The notes beneath the pieces are model-generated. The model worked only from the letters and a program-made list of their open reading frames with translations, was not told the origin of the DNA and made no database searches. A stretch of DNA of 11,129 bases, taken from NCBI GenBank assembly GCA_903862805.1, contig CAIOZP010000244.1, positions 1 through 11,129 of the forward strand, given 5' to 3'. This DNA is from an uncultured Fibrobacterota bacterium (GTDB lineage: Bacteria; Fibrobacterota; Chitinivibrionia; Chitinivibrionales; CAIOZP01). The position numbers were made by a program, and so were the translations under genes. Position 1 is the stretch's first letter. Each line of letters begins with the position of its first letter. Of the stretch, positions 1 through 7,037 are shown in pieces.

Positions 1-2250
1 GGAGAAACGGCTGGCGGCGGCATTTTCCGAAATGTCAATCGCACCGGTATTTGATGCAAGCTTGTAGTCATAATCTTCTACCGTCGACATAGCGGAGGTC
101 GTGCGCCTTTTTCCCGTGAGGTATTTGCCAGTCCAGTCGAGACGGAGGCGTGGCATGTTGCTGCCAAGTGAGATCTCTGACGACGCATCGGCAATGTTGT
201 TGATGGTCGGGGCTTTCAAATCGTGGGTGAGTGTGCTTGATCGATCGGTTTGGGCAAAGACATATCCGCCTTTCAGATCAAAATTCGCGGAGAATCTTCG
301 CGATGCACGGATGCGGGCTTCTCTGCGATCATCTTCGAGATAAGGATTGCAGGCTGCGGCGAATCCTGATCCGACCTGTGTCACTCCGACGCTGACTTCG
401 CTTTGTCCGGGACTCCAGCGGAGATCCGACATGAATGCGTAGTCCTTGCTTTTGGCGTTTATTTCACTGAAGACTTCGGTGATCGCTTTTGTTGCGTAAG
501 GTTTGTACCAGGCCACATCTGAATAGGACGCGCTGTCAACGGTGTCTCTTGAACCGATGGCGAGTTCTGCCGAGAAATCGAGTCCGGCGTTTGGCATGGA
601 AAGTTTTGTGTCAAGGCAGCCGGTTTGCGAGGCAAGAGGTTTCGGCGCAGCGGTATCGGAAAGCGCCGGCATGATTATTCCATTGGTCGTTTGGTCGCGG
701 GCGATGAGTCCTTTGGCCCCGAAACTGAAAAAGTCGTTGGCCCTGAAGACAAGCGACGCGATGTAGGACATCTGCTGTCTGATTGATGAGCCGTCGGCAA
801 CGGTATCTATCATTTCCATTTCGTGCGATCCGGCATCTTTTGAAAATTCGGTCTGACCACCAGCGAGGTGGAACATCAGGTGGTTATTGCCGCGCCCCAT
901 GTTGAACACGCCGCCGGAGAAACGGATTCCCCGGAACTTTCGCGAATTTGCAGACAGTTCCGAGAAATTCTCAGTGTAGTCACCGATGAGTACCTCGAAC
1001 GGACTGTACGACATGTCGAGTGTCATCTGGTCGGCGCGCATGTGGATCGGCCGGTCGATCCATTGATTCCATGTCATGTCTGAATTGAAGGTCATGTCGG
1101 CACTGCGACCCTTCCCCTGAAGGAATGATGTGAGGTGCGGCTGGAATCCGCTGTATCCGCCTTCTCCGACGTACTTGTCCTGCGGGTATATGGCGTGATG
1201 TTTTGTGACCGAGTCAATGTCGCGCGGATGAGCAAGGGAATGCGGATCAAAATAGTCGAGTCCGAGTCCGACGTTTCCGATGATTCCTCCGGTTGCAACT
1301 CGCGGAGCCGGTAATGCAGAAAAGGTTGGAACCGGCTTTGCGGCTGAAGATGATTTTGCGGTATCGGAAGATGCGAGAGCTTGGGTGCCGAGCGGCTTGT
1401 GGAGAATTCCTGCAATGATTCCGGTGCTGTCAACAGTCATGTCAGTTGCGTTGGAATAAATCATCTGCCGTGCGCGGGCCGGAATCTTTTGCGGAGATAC
1501 AAGTCCGGTTTTGTTGTTGATGACATCCGTTGCGATCAATGATACCGAGGCGTTTGAACTAACGGCGATGCCGGTTCTGCATCCTTCGACTTTACCACCG
1601 GTCATGTTCAGCTTTGAAGAACTGTCGCAGACTATCCCGTTTAGACAGGCGTCGATTTGCAGGTTGTCGGCAGTAACGAAGCTTCCGCCAAGACATTCGA
1701 GACCGATTCCGTGTCCGCGTCCTATTTTTACATTGTGCAGGGTCAGGTCGGATGATTTCGCAGAAACAGCGATAAGCGAGTTTCTGGAGAATCTCACATT
1801 GTCCAGCTCGGCAGATGCATTTTCGACTGCCACTCCGTAGTTGGAATTCTGAATTACCACATTGTCAAGCACCGACGGTTCACGGCTTCTGATGTAGATC
1901 CGGTTCCAGCCCCAGGGACTGATGGAGTCGTCGGCGCCTTTGAACACCACTGGCTCGGCGGCAGTTCCTCTTGCGACAATTTTTCCGTAAACAGTTATTG
2001 AAGAGTATTTGCCGCCGACCAGAACCGTGACGCCCGGCCCAAGTTCCAGTGTTGTTCCGGCTGGAACGGTTACGCTGCCGTTCAGATGAATGGCGCCATC
2101 GCTTTTGGTGAATGGCCCATACAGAACAACACCTGCCGGAATGTCAAGAATTTGCGGCAACGGAACTTTCAAAGCAGTGCTGTCTGCCGGAAAAACACCT
2201 GAAGAAAGCAACAGCACTGCGCCGATGGTGAAAAGTGATTTGTTGAGCAT
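1..2250 (-). CDS. Secreted beta-helix / outer-membrane-barrel-like protein, 3' end beyond window
   Basis: An uninterrupted frame of 750 codons starts with ATG at 2250 and is still open at base 1, so the C-terminus is missing. Residues 1-22 look like a signal peptide (MLNKSLFTIGAVLLL, cleavage near FPA). Residues about 55-260 show the repeating short-strand pattern with regular N, G and V turns (LDNVVIQNS, LDNVRFSRN, LHNVKIGRG, GIAVSSNAS) expected of a right-handed parallel beta-helix. A Ser/Ala/Pro linker follows at about 290-318. From about 320 to 750, alternating polar and hydrophobic strands rich in aromatic residues (MTFNSDMTWNQW, MRADQMTLDMSYS, LKGGYVFAQTD) suggest an outer-membrane beta-barrel. 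The start lies 2 bases after the upstream FecR gene's stop, with only a weak GGTG as ribosome-binding site, so translation is probably coupled. The substrate or ligand is unknown. The barrel call is inferred from composition, not from homology. Confidence 0.8.
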   Translation of the reverse strand, partial: MLNKSLFTIGAVLLLSSGVFPADSTALKVPLPQILDIPAGVVLYGPFTKSDGAIHLNGSVTVPAGTTLELGPGVTVLVGGKYSSITVYGKIVARGTAAEPVVFKGADDSISPWGWNRIYIRSREPSVLDNVVIQNSNYGVAVENASAELDNVRFSRNSLIAVSAKSSDLTLHNVKIGRGHGIGLECLGGSFVTADNLQIDACLNGIVCDSSSKLNMTGGKVEGCRTGIAVSSNASVSLIATDVINNKTGLVSPQKIPARARQMIYSNATDMTVDSTGIIAGILHKPLGTQALASSDTAKSSSAAKPVPTFSALPAPRVATGGIIGNVGLGLDYFDPHSLAHPRDIDSVTKHHAIYPQDKYVGEGGYSGFQPHLTSFLQGKGRSADMTFNSDMTWNQWIDRPIHMRADQMTLDMSYSPFEVLIGDYTENFSELSANSRKFRGIRFSGGVFNMGRGNNHLMFHLAGGQTEFSKDAGSHEMEMIDTVADGSSIRQQMSYIASLVFRANDFFSFGAKGLIARDQTTNGIIMPALSDTAAPKPLASQTGCLDTKLSMPNAGLDFSAELAIGSRDTVDSASYSDVAWYKPYATKAITEVFSEINAKSKDYAFMSDLRWSPGQSEVSVGVTQVGSGFAAACNPYLEDDRREARIRASRRFSANFDLKGGYVFAQTDRSSTLTHDLKAPTINNIADASSEISLGSNMPRLRLDWTGKYLTGKRRTTSAMSTVEDYDYKLASNTGAIDISENAAASRFS

Positions 2251-2252
2251 CG

Positions 2253-4298
2253 TTATTTCACCGTTATGCTGATGGTTTTGGAAGTGATTCTGCCCGTCAC
2301 GTCATGCAGGTCAACGCGGAAAGAATTGACACCGCGGGACAGTCTGACGTCGCTGCTGACATCGCTGAGGGAACTAAGCTGGCGCATCGATGTGCTGTAC
2401 GATCCGCCTGATGTCTGCACTATGTCTATTTCGCCCACAAGTCGCGGGTCATCGTTTGGAATATTGAGCACGTCGAATTCGAGTGTGAAGGTCGGTTCGA
2501 AATCGGCGCCTGGGTTGCCGGGCGGAACGAGTATCGTTTTATTTCCTCCGGAAGGTTCCCGCACACTGATGGATGGCGCCGGATTCTGTGGAAGATAGGA
2601 AAGCGATCCGCTGATCTTCGGCGACAGATTGCCAACTTTGTCTGCGGCCCATATCTGGTAGGCGTGAAGACCTTCGGTCAGATCAAGCTCGACTCTGGAT
2701 CCTGGGCTCAGACTTTGCGATTCCGATCTGCCGTCGATGCTCTTGTAAACGGTCAGTTCATCGAATGGCGTGCGGTCGTTTACTGTGAAATAGATTGAGG
2801 CGCTTGTACTTGTTGAGGGAATGGTTGATGGTATCACTGTCGGAGCATCGACATTGCATTGCTTTGATCCGGCCGGATCATAAACGACATGACGTGTGAT
2901 GGTTGTATCGTTGTTGCCGTCGGTGGCATCGAAACGGATTTCGAATGTTCCAGGCGATGAAGTCGGGATCTGTGTGACATCGCTGAACGATCCGCCGCTG
3001 TTCGCGACTCCGCGTCCGCCTACATTGATTGTGGCCGTCTTGCTCTGAATCGTTCCGGAAATGGTAACATTTTGATCGCATACAATCTGGCCTTCGGTCG
3101 GCTGCGAGACTCTCAACCCGATTGCGACTGTTGGAGCTTTGTAGGTGACGGTTACGGATACGGATTTGTTTTGAGATCCGAGCGAGGCTTCGACATCAAT
3201 CATGTGGTCGCCTTCTTCATTGGGAAAGAAAATGTCACGGGAGAATGACCCGTCTCCGCCGACCGCCGCGCTGACACCCGCGACAGTCACGGAAGCTCCT
3301 GGCGTGGTGGTTCCGGCAACTGTCACCTGTGGTTTTACAATAGTGGAGTGATCCGCCGGAGTACTCAGTTTCAGAATCAGCAGCGCCGGACTTGTGGTTT
3401 GCGCGGTGGTGTCTTTCTGCATCGTGGAAGCTGCGGCGGGGACAACAGGCACCGTGTCGCTGTGGCCGGTCGCAACCGTGTCTTTGGTTGTTCCTTTTGC
3501 CGGTGTCATTGCTGTGGTATCTTTAGGAAGCTGCTTTTGCGCCGAAGTATCAGCAATTTTGGTGGAGGAATCCTTGGCCGCCGGTTTCAGCGTTGTGGTG
3601 TCAAGCGGATGCGCAGAAGTATCCTTCGGATGGATTGTCGTGCTGTCGGGTTTGTGTACGGAAGAGTCGGGTTTAGCTGGGGCGATTTTTATCAGTTTGC
3701 TGTCGGCGGTTGGTGCTGCCGGTGGAACGAATTTTACCACCGTCACCGTGGTCTTGCCTTTCATGACAACGGTTCGCTGATTTACCGTGAGCATAGTTCC
3801 AGCGTTGGCTCCGGCCGGTGTAACAAGAACGTGCCCCTCAAAAACGCTGATGCCGGTGCTGTCAGTTCCGACATCGAAACCGACTTTTGTTCCGCGAATG
3901 GATGCGACGGCAGTCGGTGTCTTGAAATCGAATGACGACCCGGCGCCCACGAGCTTCTTTACATTGGCAAGAAGCGACCCGTTGAGAATACGGACGGTTG
4001 AGCTTCCTGCGCCTTCGGTTTTTCCGGTGAACACCTTCAGCTCTATAGCCGTGTTTTCGCCCACTGAGAGAATTGTACCTTCGCCGGTTTCAAGCTCCGC
4101 CGATGATTCAACGAATGTCCGTACGGCATCGCTTTCTGAAAGTGGCATTCCGACTTTCGCATTGATCCATTTTGCAGAACCGTGGTGCTCGATTTGTACA
4201 TCGCCGATCATGGTCTTGATCTTGCAGGTACGGTCACCACTGGCATAGGCACAAACGACAGAAGCCGCAAGCATAAGCGGTACGCGCAGGTCGATCAT
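2253..4298 (-). CDS. Secreted FecR-domain protein with Ig-like repeats
   Basis: The protein has 681 residues. Residues 1-20 form a signal peptide (MIDLRVPLMLAASVVCAYA); no lipobox surrounds Cys16. A FecR-type domain covers about 27-180, from IGDVQIEH to the hallmark TPTAVASIRGTKVGF (127-141) and the GISVFEGHVLV strand. A Thr/Asp/Lys/Pro/Ser-rich linker spans 196-304 with recurring DTT, DTS and DST. About four Ig-like or beta-sandwich modules follow (about 309-388, 396-474, 483-570, 576-681), for example VTVAGTTTPGASVTVAG and VTISGTIQSKTATINVGG. There is no membrane helix and no sigma-binding N-terminus, and no ECF sigma gene is adjacent, so this is unlike FecR of iron-uptake signalling. It is more plausibly a periplasmic or surface scaffold. 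The start at 4298 has AAGGA 8 bases upstream and a good promoter. It is the first gene of a two-gene operon with the beta-helix/barrel gene. The partner or ligand is unknown. Confidence 0.85.
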   Translation of the reverse strand: MIDLRVPLMLAASVVCAYASGDRTCKIKTMIGDVQIEHHGSAKWINAKVGMPLSESDAVRTFVESSAELETGEGTILSVGENTAIELKVFTGKTEGAGSSTVRILNGSLLANVKKLVGAGSSFDFKTPTAVASIRGTKVGFDVGTDSTGISVFEGHVLVTPAGANAGTMLTVNQRTVVMKGKTTVTVVKFVPPAAPTADSKLIKIAPAKPDSSVHKPDSTTIHPKDTSAHPLDTTTLKPAAKDSSTKIADTSAQKQLPKDTTAMTPAKGTTKDTVATGHSDTVPVVPAAASTMQKDTTAQTTSPALLILKLSTPADHSTIVKPQVTVAGTTTPGASVTVAGVSAAVGGDGSFSRDIFFPNEEGDHMIDVEASLGSQNKSVSVTVTYKAPTVAIGLRVSQPTEGQIVCDQNVTISGTIQSKTATINVGGRGVANSGGSFSDVTQIPTSSPGTFEIRFDATDGNNDTTITRHVVYDPAGSKQCNVDAPTVIPSTIPSTSTSASIYFTVNDRTPFDELTVYKSIDGRSESQSLSPGSRVELDLTEGLHAYQIWAADKVGNLSPKISGSLSYLPQNPAPSISVREPSGGNKTILVPPGNPGADFEPTFTLEFDVLNIPNDDPRLVGEIDIVQTSGGSYSTSMRQLSSLSDVSSDVRLSRGVNSFRVDLHDVTGRITSKTISITVK
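3388..3713 (-). repeat. Low-complexity Thr/Asp/Pro/Lys linker-coding stretch
   Basis: This part of the FecR/Ig gene encodes residues about 196-304, where short units such as KPDST, KDTSA, LDTTT, KDSST and KDTTA recur without a fixed period. At DNA level this gives imperfect repeats of the codons for Asp-Thr-Thr and Asp-Ser. It probably forms an extended, flexible and possibly wall- or surface-spanning linker between the FecR domain and the Ig-like modules. A related but shorter Ser/Ala/Pro linker is present in the neighbouring beta-helix protein. Confidence 0.5.
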
Positions 4299-4344
4299 GG
4301 CTGATCCTTAGAAAAATGTGTCACTGTCCCCAAAAATTTTTCCT

Positions 4345-4373
4345 ATTTTACTCACGGTCATGTGAGGCGTCAA
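4345..4373 (-). promoter_or_regulatory. Promoter of the FecR/Ig - beta-helix operon
   Basis: Read on the minus strand, TTGACG (4373-4368) is followed after exactly 17 bases by TAAAAT (4350-4345), one mismatch from consensus in each hexamer. Transcription would start near 4338, about 40 bases before the ATG at 4298. It is placed correctly for the two minus-strand envelope genes. It lies in the 100-bp divergent spacer shared with ybeY, for which no comparably good plus-strand promoter was seen. Confidence 0.65.
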
Positions 4374-4398
4374 CAAATCATTCTAAAAAAAGGTTGTC

Positions 4399-4821
4399 AT
4401 GAGAGAAGGCAAAATCGGCACGACAGTTTTCTGGTTCAGGGAATATGAATCGCTTTTGTTTCCCGAAGATGTGCTTGCCGCGACATGGAAAAAAATCTGC
4501 CGACGTGAAAAGGTTGACAAAGAAAGAGCGATCAATCTGGTTCTGTGTTCCGATTACCGCATCAAAAAGCTAAACAGGGATTTCCGCGACAAAGATAAGG
4601 CGACAGATGTTCTGTCGTTCTGCTTTGACGAACCGGACATGCTCGGCGAGATCTACATCTCGCTTCAACGTGCTGCCGTTCAGGCACGGCGCTTCGGTGT
4701 TTCATATGAAAGCGAAATGAACAGGCTGTTTGTGCACGGAGCATTTCACCTGCTCGGATATGACCACATCGACGACCGCGACCGTGAAATAATGGAAGAA
4801 AAGGAAGCCGGATACATCTGA
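4399..4821 (+). CDS. ybeY: Endoribonuclease YbeY (rRNA maturation factor)
   Basis: YbeY is a zinc-dependent single-strand endoribonuclease that takes part in 16S rRNA 3' end maturation and 70S ribosome quality control. The 140-residue protein carries the family's metal site, HGAFHLLGYDH at 113-123, with His113, His117 and His123 as ligands. It also has the conserved ATDVLSF (68-74) and LGEIYIS (82-88) segments. It is slightly shorter than many homologues (about 150-160). The ATG at 4399 has an AAGG 5 to 8 bases upstream. In many bacteria ybeY sits next to phoH or era. Here it stands alone between a divergent envelope gene and a same-strand GH18 gene, so its context says nothing about function. 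The frame and motifs are intact. Confidence 0.95.
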   Translation: MREGKIGTTVFWFREYESLLFPEDVLAATWKKICRREKVDKERAINLVLCSDYRIKKLNRDFRDKDKATDVLSFCFDEPDMLGEIYISLQRAAVQARRFGVSYESEMNRLFVHGAFHLLGYDHIDDRDREIMEEKEAGYI

Positions 4822-4952
4822 TCTATTTTGTTAACAGACTTTTCTGAAGCACCACTTTTTCTGCTGCACATGCCGGATCCTTTAATTAGATTGGGAAAAG
4901 TTTCGACCCTCCCGAGTTCAAAACTATTGTTCCTTGCATGAAAGGATTTTCC

Positions 4953-6104
4953 ATGTCTGTATCTGTTCGTTTGAAAGCCGTTGCCATCGCCGGATCTCTG
5001 CTTCTGTCGGCCGTGTCGCTTCAGGCGCGTGAGGTTTTCGCCTGGGTTCAGTACGGAACGGCTTCTTATACGGCCTCAATGGCTTCTTTCAATAATTCAT
5101 TCGTAAAAGACGGCTTGACGACGATATCGTTGCAATACTGGCTGGTCAATACCGATGGGTCCCTTACTTACGGATCGGATGACAACGACGCCCGTGTGAC
5201 GACTTGGGTGGATTCTGCGCATTCAAACGGCAAGAAGATTTTCATGACGCTTTCGACGGCGTCGGCAGGGAATGTCTGGAATCCGAATGTCCAGGACGCG
5301 TTGCTGAACAGCCGCGCTGCATTGCTGACGAACACTCTTGCGATTGTAAACCAGTTCGGTCTGGACGGCGTCGATGTCGACTTCGAAGCAGGGTGGAGGA
5401 TTTCTTCCGCTGAAGGTCTTGACGCGATGGATTCCTTTGTTGTCGATCTGTCGTCCGCAATGCACGCACTTGGAAAACGTGTCTCGGTCTGTACATTTGC
5501 AGGCAGGGTTTACAACTTCCCCAATCTCTCGGATTTTAGCCGCTGGGTTGGCAAAGTTGACCTCATAAATATTATGGGTTACGGCGAAACATCACAATAC
5601 GCTTACGATACGACTCTCCATTACACAAACATTTTCGACTATTGTATCGGCCTCGGATACGATTCCACCTCTGTCTGTATAGGTTTGCCCGGTGGCGGCG
5701 ACAACTGGCACGGATATGATCTCGTCACCCATTTAACCGATTTGCTTGCAATCAAACCAAGTCTTTGCATTTGGAATCTTGCACTGATGAACGGAACCGG
5801 TGGCTGGAGTCTTGCTTCGAACTGGGCGATCATCAAACAGATCGCCGACTACGACGCCACGCCGATTCGCGCAAATTCGCAGACGACACCGCCAATGTTG
5901 AAAGCAGGTTCGCATTGCGTCAAGCTGACAGCCGTTAATGGCTCGTTGAAACTTCCGGCGTCGCTGGCAAGCAGCGCGCATGTTTCCATTTTTTCTCTAT
6001 CAGGAAGATTTGTTTGCCGCGTTGATGCGAGAAATGGTGTTGCCGTTTTGCCACGAAACCTTTCATCTAATTCGACGATGCTGCTTGTTCGGGCATCTGA
6101 CTGA
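4953..6104 (+). CDS. Secreted glycoside hydrolase family 18 (chitinase-type) enzyme
   Basis: I place the start at the ATG at 4953 because AAAGGA lies 6 bases upstream of it, while the in-frame ATG at 4938 has no ribosome-binding site. This gives 383 residues. Residues 1-25 are a signal peptide (MSVSVRLKAVAIAGSLLLS, cleavage near LQA). The GH18 TIM barrel fills about 27-305. The catalytic motif DGVDVDFE (138-145) is complete, with Glu145 the likely acid/base and Asp143 and Asp141 assisting. INIMGYGE (205-212) and the Trp strand LCIWNLAL (271-278) fit later barrel strands. Known GH18 members hydrolyse beta-1,4-GlcNAc links (chitin, peptidoglycan-like glycans or N-glycans), so the substrate here is open. 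After a short linker, residues about 340-383 (HVSIFSLSGRFV and on) resemble the small C-terminal sorting-type domains of FCB bacteria. No carbohydrate-binding module is present. Confidence 0.87.
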   Translation: MSVSVRLKAVAIAGSLLLSAVSLQAREVFAWVQYGTASYTASMASFNNSFVKDGLTTISLQYWLVNTDGSLTYGSDDNDARVTTWVDSAHSNGKKIFMTLSTASAGNVWNPNVQDALLNSRAALLTNTLAIVNQFGLDGVDVDFEAGWRISSAEGLDAMDSFVVDLSSAMHALGKRVSVCTFAGRVYNFPNLSDFSRWVGKVDLINIMGYGETSQYAYDTTLHYTNIFDYCIGLGYDSTSVCIGLPGGGDNWHGYDLVTHLTDLLAIKPSLCIWNLALMNGTGGWSLASNWAIIKQIADYDATPIRANSQTTPPMLKAGSHCVKLTAVNGSLKLPASLASSAHVSIFSLSGRFVCRVDARNGVAVLPRNLSSNSTMLLVRASD

Positions 6105-6124
6105 AAGCTGTTTTGAGCAGATAC

Positions 6125-6160
6125 AAGAACGGCCGCTTCGTTTACGAAGCGGCCGTTCTT
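6125..6160. terminator. Bidirectional terminator between GH18 and HU genes
   Basis: A perfect 16-bp inverted repeat (6125-6140 pairing with 6145-6160) encloses a 4-base loop, TTTA. The stem core is GAACGGCCGCTTCG. It lies 20 bases after the GH18 stop and 17 bases after the HU stop on the opposite strand. The outer A/T pairs give a short U-rich end in both directions (GUUCUU), but neither side has a long T run. It is best read as a shared transcription stop for two convergent genes. Confidence 0.75.
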
Positions 6161-6177
6161 ATAGAATCGTACTGAAA

Positions 6178-6567
6178 TTACTTCTTCTTTGCTGGAGCCT
6201 TCTTTGCAACGGCCTTCGGAGCCGGAGCGGCTTTCTTGGCAGCTGGCTTTGCAGCCGGAGCAGCCTTCTTTGCCGGAGCCTTCTTGCCACCGACAAGGAT
6301 CGCATCCTTGGCAGCCTTGGCAACGCGGAACTTCAGCACAGTCTTGGCCGGAATCTTCATCGGCTCGCCTGTCTTCGGATTGCGGCCTGTTCGGGCGGCG
6401 CGATTCACGACGACGAGCTTCCCAAGTCCGGGAATGGTGAAACCATCCTTCGCATTCGCATAAGCGAGCTCTGCAATTGAACCAAGCAGCGCCTTGATCT
6501 GCTTCTTGGTCAGAGACTCGTCCACCGAAGCGAGTTTCTCAATGATCTGTGACTGAGTGAGCGGCAT
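6178..6567 (-). CDS. HU-family DNA-binding protein with Lys/Ala/Pro-rich histone-like tail
   Basis: HU proteins bind and bend DNA as dimers and organise the nucleoid. The start at 6567 is fixed by AGGAGG 5 bases upstream, giving 129 residues. Residues 1-92 form the HU fold: helices at the N-terminus (SQIIEKLASV, TKKQIKALLGSIAELA), then the DNA-binding arm with the family signature from GFTIPGLGKL through RAARTGRNPKTGE (42-68) and the closing KFRVAKAAKDAI (79-90). Residues 95-129 are a tail made almost only of Lys, Ala and Pro in AKKAAPA-like repeats, resembling histone H1 or Hc1 C-termini. Ordinary HU is about 90 residues. The tail probably adds non-specific DNA compaction. The frame stays open 46 codons upstream, but that part has no ribosome-binding site and is not family-like. 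It converges with the GH18 gene. Confidence 0.93.
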   Translation of the reverse strand: MPLTQSQIIEKLASVDESLTKKQIKALLGSIAELAYANAKDGFTIPGLGKLVVVNRAARTGRNPKTGEPMKIPAKTVLKFRVAKAAKDAILVGGKKAPAKKAAPAAKPAAKKAAPAPKAVAKKAPAKKK

Positions 6568-6606
6568 CGAAACCTCCTGTTGAAATTTTGAAGAAGAGAA
6601 CAACCT

Positions 6607-6639
6607 CTCCGCACACATCGGAGCCGGCACCGTGCCGAC
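6607..6639 (-). promoter_or_regulatory. Hairpins in the HU mRNA leader
   Basis: The predicted HU leader of about 80 bases contains two adjacent hairpins on the minus strand. One is GUCGGC/GCCGGC with a 5-base loop (6639-6623, one G-U pair). The other is CUCCG/CGGAG with a 7-base loop (6623-6607). They share one base, so only one may be complete at a time. No T run follows, so they are not terminators. A role in mRNA stability or translation control is inference. Confidence 0.35.
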
Positions 6640-6652
6640 CCCTTTCATACTG

Positions 6653-6680
6653 AATATAGTATGGGGAATTAATGGCGCAA
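6653..6680 (-). promoter_or_regulatory. Candidate HU promoter
   Basis: On the minus strand TTGCGC (6680-6675) and TATATT (6658-6653) are separated by 16 bases. T-rich runs just upstream (6681-6720 in plus coordinates) could act as an UP element. The start of transcription would lie near 6646, leaving a leader of about 80 bases. A palindrome, CATACT-N6-AGTATG, covers the -10 region and could be an operator. Confidence 0.45.
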
Positions 6681-7037
6681 GAAAAAAAATCGCAAAAACA
6701 GGCACTTTTTCAATTTTTTAATGATTTTCGTTACACAATATCTTGTAAAATGAAGATTTGTGACCGATTTTACAGGACATATTGGCGCGCATGGAGACAA
6801 AATCCAGAAATCAAGTTGACAAAAGGCAATAGCCAAAAGCGCAAATCGGAGTTCGTGGCTGTGCTGATATGCTTGAAGAATGCATCGGGTCAATGGATAT
6901 CGCAAGTTGCGCGGAGATGTTTTTCCGGTCGGTTTTGGGCGTCGGAAGAGAACAAAAAAACTTCAGAATCCCTGTTGACAGGAAGGCGTCGTCAAAACTA
7001 TTTTTCGCAGGCTTTATTAACTAATTGGAGTCTTACA
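6664..7037. other. Gene-free promoter region between HU and rplM
   Basis: This stretch of 374 bases lies between divergently transcribed genes. The part at 6680-6760 is AT-rich with A and T runs, consistent with promoter UP elements. Further on are a TTGACA at 6816 without a good -10 and the strong rplM promoter at 6975-7004. Frames crossing it have no ribosome-binding site and no recognisable protein. The frame of rplM happens to be open back to 6672, but the translated stretch does not look like protein. No RNA gene was recognised. Confidence 0.6.
6975..7004 (+). promoter_or_regulatory. Promoter of the rplM operon
   Basis: TTGACA (6975-6980), a perfect -35 consensus, is followed after 18 bases by TATTTT (6999-7004). 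Transcription would begin near 7011, about 27 bases before the rplM ATG, too short for a long structured leader. It is well placed to drive rplM-rpsI and, by read-through, rpsB and downstream genes. Confidence 0.6.

Noticed and set aside
3348..3935. Plus-strand frame of 195 codons inside the FecR/Ig gene
   Set aside because: It is opposite the low-complexity linker and FecR coding part; the Cys/Arg/Gly-rich translation is typical of antisense shadow.
2253..4298. FecIR-type iron signalling system
   Set aside because: There is no sigma factor gene next to it, no membrane helix and no TonB-receptor signalling domain visible; the protein has a cleavable signal peptide and Ig-like modules instead.
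4938..4952. Upstream ATG for the GH18 gene
   Set aside because: It has no ribosome-binding site and would place five extra residues before a typical signal peptide; the ATG at 4953 has AAAGGA at correct spacing.
6568..6705. 46-codon N-terminal extension of the HU gene
   Set aside because: It spans the predicted promoter and leader hairpins. AGGAGG before the ATG at 6567 and the HU fold both support the shorter form.
6816..6844. Second promoter with TTGACA at 6816
   Set aside because: No acceptable -10 hexamer occurs 16-18 bases downstream (GCGCAA or CGCAAA).
6672..7037. Open frame continuing upstream of rplM, implying a 264-residue protein
   Set aside because: L13 family length and the GGAG-supported ATG at 7038 fix the start. 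The upstream part has no ribosome-binding site, crosses the promoter and is not protein-like.
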